The translations under genes and the position numbers were made by a program. Shown in pieces: positions 24,727 to 32,879 of a DNA stretch of 64,000 nt (positions within the stretch are counted from its first letter, which is position 1; the number at the start of each line of letters is the position of its first letter). The stretch spans positions 2,480,001-2,544,000 of the forward strand of contig NZ_JAVDYJ010000001.1 of assembly GCF_031458395.1 (NCBI RefSeq), in the 5' to 3' direction. The notes under the pieces are model-generated. The model saw only the letters and a program-made list of their open reading frames with translations. It ran no database searches and had not been told where the DNA came from. The DNA is from Enteractinococcus fodinae. GTDB taxonomy: Bacteria > Actinomycetota > Actinomycetes > Actinomycetales > Micrococcaceae.

Positions 24727-25560
24727 TTACGGTTGAATCGCGTCGGGCTCGACATGGACCCGGAAACTTTGGACGATGTCGATCAGTTCCGCGTATTCTT
24801 CGGTGTCGACCACCGCGCGCATGGCGTCTAGCCCTTCTTCACCGGTCAGATCCTCGGCGACGCTCTGGCGTATGGTGCCAGCCGCGATGGTGATGCTTTC
24901 ATCAGCCCGGTCGCCCGCGGGAGTGTCACTGAACGGGAAGCGAAATGCTGCGACTCCGCCGTCGAGTTCATCCGGTGGTCCCACACCGTCGTCGGCGAAA
25001 TATGGTGCCACCACGAGCAAGTATCGCTCGCCCTCGAAGCGTTCGTCATAGGCACCATAGGTGGGTCGTTCGTCGGTGAATTCCGGGTTTTCACCGATGA
25101 CCGCACGGAGCCACATGCCATACCCATCCTCGGCGGGTTCATATCCCATATCGAGCGGCTCAGCATGCAGCAGCTGGACTTCATCAGCGTCGACCGCGAC
25201 GATATCGGGCCACGGCATGTTGGTAAACACGTCAACCCGTGCGGTCTCATCTGGGCTGGTGATGACAGCGCGCTGGGCAGAGCGGCCGTTAAATTCAGCT
25301 GCCCTCTCATCGGCTTCTAGGGCTGCGGTGAGATCTTCAAATTCCGCATCCCAGGTCTCTGGGATCTCAAACGTGAGATGTCCATCGCCCAATTCCACCG
25401 TCGTGGTGAGGTCCTCGGTCGCAGCCGGCGTCGGGGCCACCGAAGCGGTTTCGGCTTCGGTCACCGGGCCGTCAGAGATACTGGCACACCCGGCGAATGC
25501 CAGCGCGCCGATTAGCGGCGTGCCGACGATAAAAGACCTCGCCCGGGGTGTGAGTTGCAT
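24727..25560 (-). CDS. Putative lipoprotein, actinobacterial, unknown function
   Basis: The 277-residue protein has a lipoprotein signal peptide with lipobox AFAG-Cys25, then a short Thr/Ala/Pro-rich linker and a soluble domain rich in Asp and Glu. Visible blocks are GDGHLTFEIPETWDAEFED, ARVDVFTNMPWPD, and FAAFRFP-like VAAFRFPFSD. The ETWD and repeated strand patterns suggest a beta-rich extracellular domain, similar in feel to secreted LpqN/PsbP-like lipoproteins, but I do not recognise a family with confidence. It stands alone between convergent and codirectional genes. Confidence 0.65.
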   Translation of the reverse strand: MQLTPRARSFIVGTPLIGALAFAGCASISDGPVTEAETASVAPTPAATEDLTTTVELGDGHLTFEIPETWDAEFEDLTAALEADERAAEFNGRSAQRAVITSPDETARVDVFTNMPWPDIVAVDADEVQLLHAEPLDMGYEPAEDGYGMWLRAVIGENPEFTDERPTYGAYDERFEGERYLLVVAPYFADDGVGPPDELDGGVAAFRFPFSDTPAGDRADESITIAAGTIRQSVAEDLTGEEGLDAMRAVVDTEEYAELIDIVQSFRVHVEPDAIQP

Positions 25561-25639
25561 ACCGCTACGATAAGCAATTCACACCCGCGTTGGCGAGGTT
25601 TGTCGGCCTTAAATCCCTGCGAGAGAGCCGATCCGCGAT

Positions 25640-26305
25640 TTAGCGTTCAGTTCGGACAAACACGCGGTTACCGTCGGCGTCGGATAATTCCCACTCGGTT
25701 GGGGCTTCGGTGTCGTTGAGCAGTTTTCCGCCAGCTTCTACGGCCTGTTGAACACGGGACTTGGCCTGGTCGGCGGGTAAGAAGACATCCAGATGAGCTT
25801 TGCCCAGTGCGCCGGACAGATTGACTTCGTCGCTGGATGCTGAGGTATCGGCGAATTGATGAAAGCGAATCGGCGGCAGCACATCGGACCGATCCACGAT
25901 CATGTTTTCATCCCCTTTGGCTTCCTTAAAATTCAGGATGGCCTGCCAGAACGGTTTGATCGCCGCGACGTCGGCACTGACGAGCACCAGGTGCGTTCGG
26001 GCAATTTTCTCGGGCTGCCGCTTCAGCTGCATTTCTTCAATCAGCACATCCACGGAGGTGGCGAAACGAATATCGCGGTCGGTCAGGTGGCCCACGTCGT
26101 GGCTGACCACGCGCATCCGGATGGTGTTGTAGCGGATTTCGAAGTCGGGGTGGTGGTCTTGGGCTTCGGCAAAGTTGGTGAAACGGTTGACGAATTCGAT
26201 TGCTTGCGTGAAGTCTTTGGCGCGAACGCTAACTTCGAGTCGTCCGTCGACGACCGTCCAGTCAGGTAGTTGTTCTTGGGCTTCTGCTGAGGTCACGTGG
26301 GTCAT
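25640..26305 (-). CDS. Pterin-4a-carbinolamine dehydratase fused to a VOC/glyoxalase-like domain
   Basis: Residues 1-95 match 4a-hydroxytetrahydrobiopterin dehydratase: AEAQDHHPDFEIRYNTIRMRVVSHDVGHLTDRDI, with His51-His52-Pro53 and His69-Asp70 at the expected places. The usual GG-L turn reads GHL. Residues about 103-221 are a vicinal-oxygen-chelate half with HLVLVSADVAAIKPFWQAIL, HLDVFLPADQAKSRVQQAVEAGG and a terminal DADGNRVFV. Such fusions occur in actinobacteria; the substrate of the second domain is unknown. The start at 26305 has AGGAGG six bases upstream, whereas the longer frame to 26368 has none. Confidence 0.85.
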   Translation of the reverse strand: MTHVTSAEAQEQLPDWTVVDGRLEVSVRAKDFTQAIEFVNRFTNFAEAQDHHPDFEIRYNTIRMRVVSHDVGHLTDRDIRFATSVDVLIEEMQLKRQPEKIARTHLVLVSADVAAIKPFWQAILNFKEAKGDENMIVDRSDVLPPIRFHQFADTSASSDEVNLSGALGKAHLDVFLPADQAKSRVQQAVEAGGKLLNDTEAPTEWELSDADGNRVFVRTER

Positions 26306-26540
26306 GGCGGGCCTCCTACAATAAGTGGCATCGAAGCGGTGGGCGTAGTCCCAACTCAAGTGTGGCACCCTCGGTCGAGCCTGTCGAGGGCTGCAGCATG
26401 CTTCACGTGGCTTCGATATCTCACTCCCGACGTTGAGAGAAAAGGCTCCTCATCGTCTGCAGTATGGAGGAGTAGTTTGTCGCATCGGTTGCCGTATCGA
26501 CTCTGCGCGGTGATAGTCAATTCTGAGAGCGTGGTGGCAC

Positions 26541-26580
26541 TTTTCCACAGGCTCGGAGGTCTTCGCGGGGTTGTCCACAG
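26541..26580 (+). promoter_or_regulatory. Two DnaA-box-like sites before the DUF222-HNH gene
   Basis: TTTTCCACAG (26541-26550) and TTGTCCACAG (26571-26580) are direct repeats exactly 30 bases apart. TTGTCCACA is the consensus DnaA box of high-GC bacteria. They lie 50-90 bases before the DUF222-HNH start. The rest of the 26306-26629 gap shows nothing I can name. Confidence 0.5.
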
Positions 26581-26629
26581 AACCTGGGTTTTCCCTTATC
26601 ATGTCCGTGTGAATAGCTAGCATGGGGGT

Positions 26630-27979
26630 ATGGAAACAGCAGTTGAGGTAGCAGAGAAGGTCCAGGAACTGGTGACGTCCCTGGCCTCGCTACCGCCTGC
26701 TGCGTCCGAGGAAGACAACATTGACCGGCTCCAGCATCTGGAGCGCGCGAAGCGGGCGTTGGCTGCTGCCCAGGCCACGGCGACGAATGCGTTTGTCGAA
26801 CAGCGCAAGGCCCATGAGGCCGGGATGCGGATCACGACTTCTGAGCAACTCAAAGGCATTGAGGCAGAAGTCGGGTTGGCTCGTGGGGAGTCGCCGTTTG
26901 TGGGGGCCGCGCTGACGTATACGGCCACCGCGTTGTGTAACGTGCTCCCGAAGACCTATGCGGCGTTAGCGGATGGGCGGGTCAGTGAGTATCATGCTCG
27001 GATTGTGGCCGAACAGACCAGTCATCTCTCGGATGCTCACCGGCGGGAGATTGATGGGCTGATTGCCCACCGAGTGGGTAAGGCCTCCAGCTCCCAGCTA
27101 CGGAAACTCATCCAAGGACACGCCTACCGGTTAGACCGCAAGGCTGCTGAGCAGCGGGCCGCGCAGAATCGGCGGGATCGTCGGGTGTGCTTGGATCCAG
27201 GCAGCGACGGCCTCTCGTATCTCACCGCCGAACTGCCCACCCATCAGGCGGTAGCAGTCATGGACGCGCTCGAAAAGCTGACCAATCAACGCCTAGCCGC
27301 CCACCGCCGGCAGCAGACCCAGGCCGCAGCCGCCGGTGACACCCCCGAGGCCATTGGTGACGAATCGTTGAGTCGCGACCAGGTCATAGCTGATATCTTC
27401 GTCGAGCTGCTCACCGGGCAGACCACCGCCGACGGGGTCACCGCCGAAGTCGTGGTCGTCATGCACGACACCAGCCTGTTTGGCAACGATGACGTGCCGG
27501 CCTGGCTCCCCGGCCACGGACCCCTACCCGCCGGGATGGTCAAACACTGGCTCGCAGACCCAGCGGCGGCAAAGTTTTTCCGACGCATGTACACCCGAGC
27601 CACCGACGGCCAACTCGTGGCCCTAGAGTCCAAACGCCGCCACTTCCCCGAAGGACTGTCCAAGATGTTGGCCATCCGGGATGATACCTGCGCCACCCCC
27701 TGGTGTAACAGTCCAGTCGAGGATGCTGATCACCGCAAATCTTGGGCCCAGGGTGGGGCCACCAGTTGGGAGAACGCCACCGGGCTGTGTAAACGCTGCA
27801 ACCAGCGCAAAGAAAACCGAGGCTGGTCCTATACGGGCACTCCGGATCTGTTGATGGTCACCACCCCCACCGGGCATCAATACACGGTCCCCACCCGGCC
27901 CCCAATCAGCCAGCTGCGCCACGATACCACCGACCCACCCATCGGCCCCATCGACATCGCCTGGCCCGCCGCAGCCTAA
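26630..27979 (+). CDS. DUF222 protein with C-terminal HNH endonuclease domain
   Basis: This 449-residue protein is of the actinobacterial DUF222-HNH (13E12-type) family, often present in many copies per genome. Residues about 10-330 are the helical DUF222 region (LEGARRAL-like EHLERAKRALAAAQATATNAF, KTYAALADGRVSEYHARIV). The HNH domain lies at about 335-400: CATPWCNSPVEDADHR, then WENATGLCKRCNQRKENRGW, with paired Cys for zinc and the D-H-R core. Function is unproven; association with mobile DNA or repair has been proposed. GGGGGT directly precedes the ATG, an unusually short spacing. Two DnaA-box-like repeats lie upstream. Confidence 0.9.
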   Translation: METAVEVAEKVQELVTSLASLPPAASEEDNIDRLQHLERAKRALAAAQATATNAFVEQRKAHEAGMRITTSEQLKGIEAEVGLARGESPFVGAALTYTATALCNVLPKTYAALADGRVSEYHARIVAEQTSHLSDAHRREIDGLIAHRVGKASSSQLRKLIQGHAYRLDRKAAEQRAAQNRRDRRVCLDPGSDGLSYLTAELPTHQAVAVMDALEKLTNQRLAAHRRQQTQAAAAGDTPEAIGDESLSRDQVIADIFVELLTGQTTADGVTAEVVVVMHDTSLFGNDDVPAWLPGHGPLPAGMVKHWLADPAAAKFFRRMYTRATDGQLVALESKRRHFPEGLSKMLAIRDDTCATPWCNSPVEDADHRKSWAQGGATSWENATGLCKRCNQRKENRGWSYTGTPDLLMVTTPTGHQYTVPTRPPISQLRHDTTDPPIGPIDIAWPAAA

Positions 27980-27986
27980 CCCCACC

Positions 27987-28187
27987 ATGCCCTCTATAGA
28001 AGAGCGTGCTGTGTGGAACTGGTCAACATTGTTGATCTACGTTATGCTGCTGGGCATGGCTTTACAGTTACTCCTCTTCCTCTAATAGCGACTCGGCCTT
28101 CCGCGCTCGAAAACTTCTGATCTGAGTATGCGGCGGCAGCTCGTCCTGACCTATGCCGGTCACTATTTTGCGTATCTACACGCCTGA
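27987..28187 (+). promoter_or_regulatory. Leader region with short ORFs before the ABC-F gene, candidate translational attenuator
   Basis: The 226-base gap before the ABC-F gene holds two small open frames. One ends at 28085 and can start at ATG 27987 (32 codons), GTG 28011 (24) or ATG 28044; it is strongly hydrophobic and ends QLLLFL. The other is ATG 28128 to TGA 28187 and encodes MRRQLVLTYAGHYFAYLHA. Antibiotic-inducible ABC-F and erm genes are often controlled by ribosome stalling on such leader peptides. No ribosome sites are strong, and I could not work out a clear terminator/antiterminator pair, so this is a suggestion. Confidence 0.35.
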
Positions 28188-28205
28188 AGTATTTAGAGGA
28201 ACTGT

Positions 28206-29828
28206 ATGTCTTCCGAAACCATTTACCCTGCGCTTTCGCGCGCCCAAATAACCCTTCGTGGCGTCGATGTCACATTTGGGACCACACCCGTCCTCCAGCA
28301 AGTCGACCTGACTGTAACTCCCACCTCTCGAATTGCGGTGGTGGGTGAAAACGGTCGCGGCAAAACCACGCTGCTGCACGTGTTAACAGGCCAGCTCACA
28401 CCCGATGCGGGTTCCGTGATCCGGCATGGCACCATCGGTGTGGCAGAACAAGACATGGCCATCGACGACAACCGAACCGTAGGCGACGCAGTCGCAGCGA
28501 CAATCGCTCCGGCGGTGACTGCGCTGACCGAATTTGAAGAAGCCTCGCTGGCGCTGGCCGATTCACGACCCGGAGCCGATAAACGGTTTACCCTAGCGTT
28601 AGAACGCGCCGAAGCCCTTGGCGCCTGGGACGCGGAACGACGCGTACAGCTGGCACTCGAAGCGTTAGATGCCGAAACCGATTACGCGGTGGTGTTGTCG
28701 ACCTTGTCCGTAGGGCAGCGCTATCGCGTGCGGCTGGCTTGTCTTTTGGGTGGCAGCTACGATTTTCTTCTCCTCGACGAACCAACCAACCACCTGGACC
28801 GCAGCGGCTTGGAGTTTTTGACGCAAAGTCTGCGTGAGCGCAACGGTGGAGTCGTCGTGGTCAGCCACGACCGAGCCTTATTATCCGACGTCGCCGAAGC
28901 CATTCTGAGCCTGGACCCGACTCCGGATGGTCGTCCAAGACTGTATGGGGATGGCTATGCGGGCTACCGTGCGCGTGCCGAAGCAGAACGCATCCGGTGG
29001 GAACAAGAATATGCACAACAACAAACCCAGCACGCTCAGCTGCAACAGGATTTACAAGCAGCTCAGGACCGTCTGGTCACCGGTTGGCGTCCACCCAAAG
29101 GTTCGGGCAAGCACCGACGCTCGACCCGAGCAGCATCAACGGTTCACAACGTGCAACGCCGTCAAGCATCACTTGAAGCGCACGCGCTCAGCATCCCTGA
29201 GCCTCCCTTGGTGTTGAATTTCCCCCAACTGCCGTGCGAGCACGGCACGACGTTACTGACGGCGGACGATATCAGTGTGGGCGAGCGATTGCGCGGGCCT
29301 GTCTCGCTGGAAGTATCCGGTGGTAACCGGCTGGTGGTCACTGGCCCCAATGGGGCAGGAAAATCGACGTTGCTGCAGGTGCTTGCCGGCCAGTTGGCAC
29401 CGAACACCGGGGTGGTAACCGGCCATGCCGATGCTCGTATCGGTTACCTACAGCAAGAGTCTTCGCTGCCTGCAAACCAACTCGTGTCAGAGGTATATGA
29501 GACTCATGTCCAGCGGTTGATCTCGCGAGGCATTCTGGCCCCGGACCAGTCGATGGCACTATCCGAGCTAGGGCTGCTGAGAACCGAACAGTTCGGGTTG
29601 CGGGTCGGAGAACTTTCCATGGGCCAACAGCGTCGTTTGGAATTAGCGCTGGTGCTGGCCCGCCGTCCGAACGTGTTATTGCTGGATGAGCCGACGAACC
29701 ATTTGTCGCTCCAGTTGGTTGAAGAACTGACTGCCGCACTTGAAACCACTGAGGCGGCGGTGGTGTTGGCAACCCACGATCGTCAGCTGCTGCGCGATAC
29801 CCAGCAGTGGGCAGCGATTAACCTGTAA
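28206..29828 (+). CDS. ABC-F ATPase, probable ribosome-protection antibiotic resistance protein
   Basis: The 540-residue protein has two ABC ATPase domains and no membrane segment, hence soluble ABC-F. Walker A motifs are GENGRGKT (48-55) and GPNGAGKST (about 380). Signatures are LSVGQ and LSMGQ, and Walker B motifs LLLDEPTNHLD and LLLDEPTNHLS. The interdomain linker at about 250-340 is Gln/Arg-rich (EYAQQQTQHAQLQQDLQAAQ, then RPPKGSGKHRRST) and would reach the ribosomal peptidyl-transferase region. Layout resembles the actinobacterial antibiotic-resistance group (VarM/LmrC/OleB-like) more than housekeeping EttA/Uup. The drug class cannot be told. A GAGG site precedes the ATG and a strong terminator follows. 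Confidence 0.85.
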   Translation: MSSETIYPALSRAQITLRGVDVTFGTTPVLQQVDLTVTPTSRIAVVGENGRGKTTLLHVLTGQLTPDAGSVIRHGTIGVAEQDMAIDDNRTVGDAVAATIAPAVTALTEFEEASLALADSRPGADKRFTLALERAEALGAWDAERRVQLALEALDAETDYAVVLSTLSVGQRYRVRLACLLGGSYDFLLLDEPTNHLDRSGLEFLTQSLRERNGGVVVVSHDRALLSDVAEAILSLDPTPDGRPRLYGDGYAGYRARAEAERIRWEQEYAQQQTQHAQLQQDLQAAQDRLVTGWRPPKGSGKHRRSTRAASTVHNVQRRQASLEAHALSIPEPPLVLNFPQLPCEHGTTLLTADDISVGERLRGPVSLEVSGGNRLVVTGPNGAGKSTLLQVLAGQLAPNTGVVTGHADARIGYLQQESSLPANQLVSEVYETHVQRLISRGILAPDQSMALSELGLLRTEQFGLRVGELSMGQQRRLELALVLARRPNVLLLDEPTNHLSLQLVEELTAALETTEAAVVLATHDRQLLRDTQQWAAINL

Positions 29829-29840
29829 GAACACCCGATG

Positions 29841-29880
29841 ACAAAAACCCTTATACTGTGCGGATTATAAGGGTTTTTGT
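29841..29880. terminator. Bidirectional terminator after the ABC-F gene
   Basis: A 15-bp stem, ACAAAAACCCTTATA and its near complement, ends in a GTTTTTGT run on one strand and the equivalent on the other. It separates the ABC-F gene from the convergent SatD-partner gene. Confidence 0.9.
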
Positions 29881-29889
29881 CTTAGCTTC

Positions 29890-30624
29890 TTAGGCTTGCA
29901 CGGACAGGATGGCCGCCAGCAGTCCCGCGCCGCCGGCGAGCCCCCAGCTGGCCAAGCTACCCACGAGGAACTCTTCGGCTTTCGTGCCCGTGGCATCGTC
30001 GCGCTTGGCTTCAGCCGAGATCTCGGGGAAGCGGACAATACCTTTGGCAGCCATCAGCGCTGCCACTATGTGATAGGCCTCAAACACGATGAGCACGGTG
30101 ATGAAAATGCGTTCTAGGGGCCCGATGACCCGGCCCCCTTTGAGGCGACTGCCCGGGACCGCACCTGCGGGAACACCGTCAGCACCCAACTCTCGGCCGG
30201 AGAGTAACAGCACGCAGCGAGTGATGCGGTTGCCGCTTTGGGTGAGGAATAGTGCCAGGGCCAACCACATGAGCCCGGTGGGCACCGTACCGCTGAGTAG
30301 TGCGATGTCGATCCACGCTAATCCTGCAAGCAGAACCACGAGACCGACTGCTGACCAGGCATAGAGTTCGGCGATGATCCCGGTTTCGCGCTGCTCGTGC
30401 AAACGCTCATCCCGACGCTCACCGATGAAGTACCACGCGAGGGCGACCAGTGCTGCGACGGCTCCGGCCCAGCCTTCGGGGCGGACCCAGAATGCCGCAG
30501 CGACGGTGAGCACGAGCCACCAGGCCAGCTGGATATAGCGGACGGTTTGTGTCGAGACCCGCGGGTGCGCCAAACCGATGAGGTCGGTGCCGGCGACGGC
30601 CAGGATGGTCAGAATCACGAGCAT
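29890..30624 (-). CDS. Membrane protein partner of SatD (DUF3307-like C-terminal pattern)
   Basis: The 244-residue protein has about six membrane helices. Its second half carries the pattern shared with DUF3307-type proteins usually found beside SatD: GNRITRCVLLLSGREL, GGRVIGPLERIFITVLIVFEAYHIVAALMAAKGIVRFPEI, then KAEEFLVGSLASWGLA. It overlaps the end of the satD-type gene by 10 bases, showing a tight translational link. Function is unknown. The pairing of a cytoplasmic SatD with this membrane partner is conserved across several phyla to my recollection. Confidence 0.75.
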   Translation of the reverse strand: MLVILTILAVAGTDLIGLAHPRVSTQTVRYIQLAWWLVLTVAAAFWVRPEGWAGAVAALVALAWYFIGERRDERLHEQRETGIIAELYAWSAVGLVVLLAGLAWIDIALLSGTVPTGLMWLALALFLTQSGNRITRCVLLLSGRELGADGVPAGAVPGSRLKGGRVIGPLERIFITVLIVFEAYHIVAALMAAKGIVRFPEISAEAKRDDATGTKAEEFLVGSLASWGLAGGAGLLAAILSVQA

Positions 30625-31271
30625 GAGGTCGCCTCTTTCGTTTGGGCACTCTGGCTTTGGAGCAGGTCGTCGGCGGTCAGCAGTGCGATGGCACCGGAGC
30701 GGTGTACGGCTTGTGAGACGGCGGCTTGGGAGATCTTTTCTTCACGGGCAGCTTCTTGTTGCGTTGCCCCGGCCAGTAGTGCGGCAAATAGGCGTCGTTC
30801 GCGGGCTTTCATTCGGGCGACAATGTGGTCACGCATCAGTAACTGCGCTGTCACGGCTGCGGTGAGTGATGCATCGGCGGAGCGGAACCCGGTGAGTGCC
30901 TCGTCATGGTGTTGCTGATGTTGTTCAACGTCTTCGATTGCATCCCGGGCGTTGAGCCAGGCGGTGCCGTCCTGAATGGGGCCTGCCGGGCTGTCGCCGA
31001 TGGTGTTGATCTGGCCCTCCCCGATACCGAAGCGCAACCGCAGGTCCTCGGGTAGTGCCACCTGCACGCGCAGGGTGATGCGCAGTGCGTCTTGCCAGGT
31101 TGCGGTAATGACTTGGAATTCGTCGCCGACGGTTGCCCAGGCGTCTTGTTCAACCGGGACGCTATCTTGGGCGTGTTCGAAGGCGTTGAGAATCGCGCGC
31201 TGGGCGGCGGGACGATCTTCGAGATCTCGAGAACCCACAATGTCTGCGATGATGCCTACGGCTTGGACCAT
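30615..31271 (-). CDS. SatD-family protein with C-terminal helix-turn-helix
   Basis: The 218-residue protein matches the SatD family: it opens AVGIIADIVGSRDLEDRPAAQ and has VGDEFQVITATWQDAL and LRLRFGIGEGQINT, a nucleotide-cyclase-like core pattern without obvious catalytic completeness. The C-terminal part (about 160-205) has AGATQQEAAREEKISQAAVSQAVH, a helix-turn-helix likely to bind DNA. The name comes from a Streptococcus acid-tolerance operon; the function is unproven. A 22-base inverted repeat 16 bases upstream of the start is a candidate autoregulatory operator. It overlaps its membrane partner gene by 10 bases. Confidence 0.8.
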   Translation of the reverse strand: MVQAVGIIADIVGSRDLEDRPAAQRAILNAFEHAQDSVPVEQDAWATVGDEFQVITATWQDALRITLRVQVALPEDLRLRFGIGEGQINTIGDSPAGPIQDGTAWLNARDAIEDVEQHQQHHDEALTGFRSADASLTAAVTAQLLMRDHIVARMKARERRLFAALLAGATQQEAAREEKISQAAVSQAVHRSGAIALLTADDLLQSQSAQTKEATSCS

Positions 31272-31286
31272 GGGACCACAATATCA

Positions 31287-31308
31287 CTTATATTCATAGC
31301 GATATAAG
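31287..31308 (-). promoter_or_regulatory. AT-rich inverted repeat before the satD-type gene
   Basis: CTTATAT and ATATAAG are perfect 7-bp arms around an 8-base spacer. The site lies 16-37 bases upstream of the ATG inside the only 46 bases that separate the lactate permease gene from satD, so it overlaps the promoter. Confidence 0.5.
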
Positions 31309-31317
31309 CATTTTTAT

Positions 31318-32775
31318 TTAGGCGGTGGTGGGGAGGAAGAGGACGGCAATGATGCCCCACACTACGAGGCTGAACAGCACGATGGGCAGCAGGACTTTGA
31401 CGAGTGCGCCCCGGCTGATGACCGGGCCGGGTGTATCGTCGCGTTGGTAGGCATACCCCATGCGGTAGGCCAACTCGATGCGGGCAGGCCCGGCGATAAT
31501 GGCCCAGCCTGCGGCGGAGTTTTGGAGCCCCATGGCCCATAAGGGCGAGACGCCGAGGCCTTGTGCTGCGGCAACTTGCGTCGCGCCGAACATCGCGTTG
31601 GCACCGGTGCCTGAAGCCGTGATGTATCCCGATAGGCCGGCGACAAAGGGCAATAAGAACAGGTACACCGGGCCAAGGGCTGCCAGGCTGCCGGCGATGA
31701 CATCGGCCAGTCCCCCGCCGGCAATTATTACACCAAGTAATACATACAACGCGGTGGGGATGGCCACGCCCCACCACATCACCAACGTCGCTTTGGGTAA
31801 GGCGCGCTTCTTGTCGGGCGGCATGGTCAAAAAGGTCAGCGAGACCAGGGCACCGGTGGTGGACCACAACGCTGGCGAGGCGATGATTTCTCCCAAGACC
31901 CCGAGATCCACGCTGCGGTAGATGACCTGGCCAGTGATGGTGCCGATCATCAGGATCAGATACGGCACAAGGGAACGACCCGGGCCGGGTGTGAGTCGCC
32001 CGCGGCGAATATATAACAGCCACAGTACGGACATGATCAGGGTCGCGACCGCGCCGGCGACGGGCGTGCCCAGTAGCAGGTTGGCTCCCATGGTCAGTCC
32101 CCACAGCAGCAGCGCAGAACCGGTGGCGATCCCGGCCCAGAGCAATTTTTGGCCGCGGGACAGAGTGATGGTGGTGTAGCCATTGCCTGCAATGATCGCC
32201 ACGGCGACCCCGGAAACAATGAAAGGCACGATGTTCATCCACGCTGAGGCCACGCCCATGGCGGTGAGGGACTCCCCTGCGGCGTCGGCGGCAATGAGGG
32301 TGCCGGGTCCCATCGAACCCCAGGGACCGATCATCAGCCCCAACAGGGTCAGCAGCGCGGCCCGGTAGGGGGTGAAACCCAGCGAGAGCAGCAGTGGCAG
32401 ACCGATCAGTACGGAGACCCCAAAGCCCGTGACGGTTTCCAAAAACGGGACGACCCCTTGGGCCATGAGCAGCGCGGCCGGGATGGTTGGTCCACCGGCT
32501 GATAGCCAGTTGGCCAGTTGCCGCTGGGCGCCGGTCCGGTCCATCACCCCGGACAGCAGTACTCCCCCGCCGATGATCGCCAAGACTTTGATCAGGGTCC
32601 AAAAAGTGTCGTTCCACGCGTCGATCAGATCGCCGGCTGGGGCGTTGAAATAGATTAGCGATAGCACGGCTGCACTGATGGTGCCTAGCAGCGGCGGGAA
32701 GGCAGCCGGCATGCGGGGTACGGCCAACAGTCCAAGAGTCAGAAGCACGGGCAGGATTGCCATGAACAGCCCCAT
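31318..32775 (-). CDS. L-lactate permease (LctP family)
   Basis: The 485-residue protein has about 12-14 helices and the LctP pattern: FWTLIKVLAIIGGGVLLSGVMDRTGAQRQLANWL, FLETVTGFGVSVLIGLPLLL, GPWGSMGPGTLIAADAAG, and late GLSGYITASGTGANAMFGATQVAAAQ. These carriers move lactate, and sometimes glycolate, into the cell. The start at ATG 32775 has GGGGAG nine bases upstream; the GTG at 32784 is too close to it. It fits the window's acetate/monocarboxylate theme but lies apart from lactate oxidation genes, which are not seen. No terminator separates it from satD. Confidence 0.93.
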   Translation of the reverse strand: MGLFMAILPVLLTLGLLAVPRMPAAFPPLLGTISAAVLSLIYFNAPAGDLIDAWNDTFWTLIKVLAIIGGGVLLSGVMDRTGAQRQLANWLSAGGPTIPAALLMAQGVVPFLETVTGFGVSVLIGLPLLLSLGFTPYRAALLTLLGLMIGPWGSMGPGTLIAADAAGESLTAMGVASAWMNIVPFIVSGVAVAIIAGNGYTTITLSRGQKLLWAGIATGSALLLWGLTMGANLLLGTPVAGAVATLIMSVLWLLYIRRGRLTPGPGRSLVPYLILMIGTITGQVIYRSVDLGVLGEIIASPALWSTTGALVSLTFLTMPPDKKRALPKATLVMWWGVAIPTALYVLLGVIIAGGGLADVIAGSLAALGPVYLFLLPFVAGLSGYITASGTGANAMFGATQVAAAQGLGVSPLWAMGLQNSAAGWAIIAGPARIELAYRMGYAYQRDDTPGPVISRGALVKVLLPIVLFSLVVWGIIAVLFLPTTA

Positions 32776-32879
32776 ACCCGGCACTCCCCTTTACGTCCTG
32801 ACCTCGCAAACTCTAAGCATAGCGGCTCAGCCGGCACGACCCGTGAGATCACGACGTCTCGAAGGTGGCGCTGATCAGG

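Noticed and set aside
31256-32809. A 517-codon frame on the minus strand overlapping the lactate permease gene
   Set aside because: It lies out of frame inside a clear permease gene, has a composition dominated by Arg, Gly, Pro and His without domain patterns, and arises from high-GC codon use.
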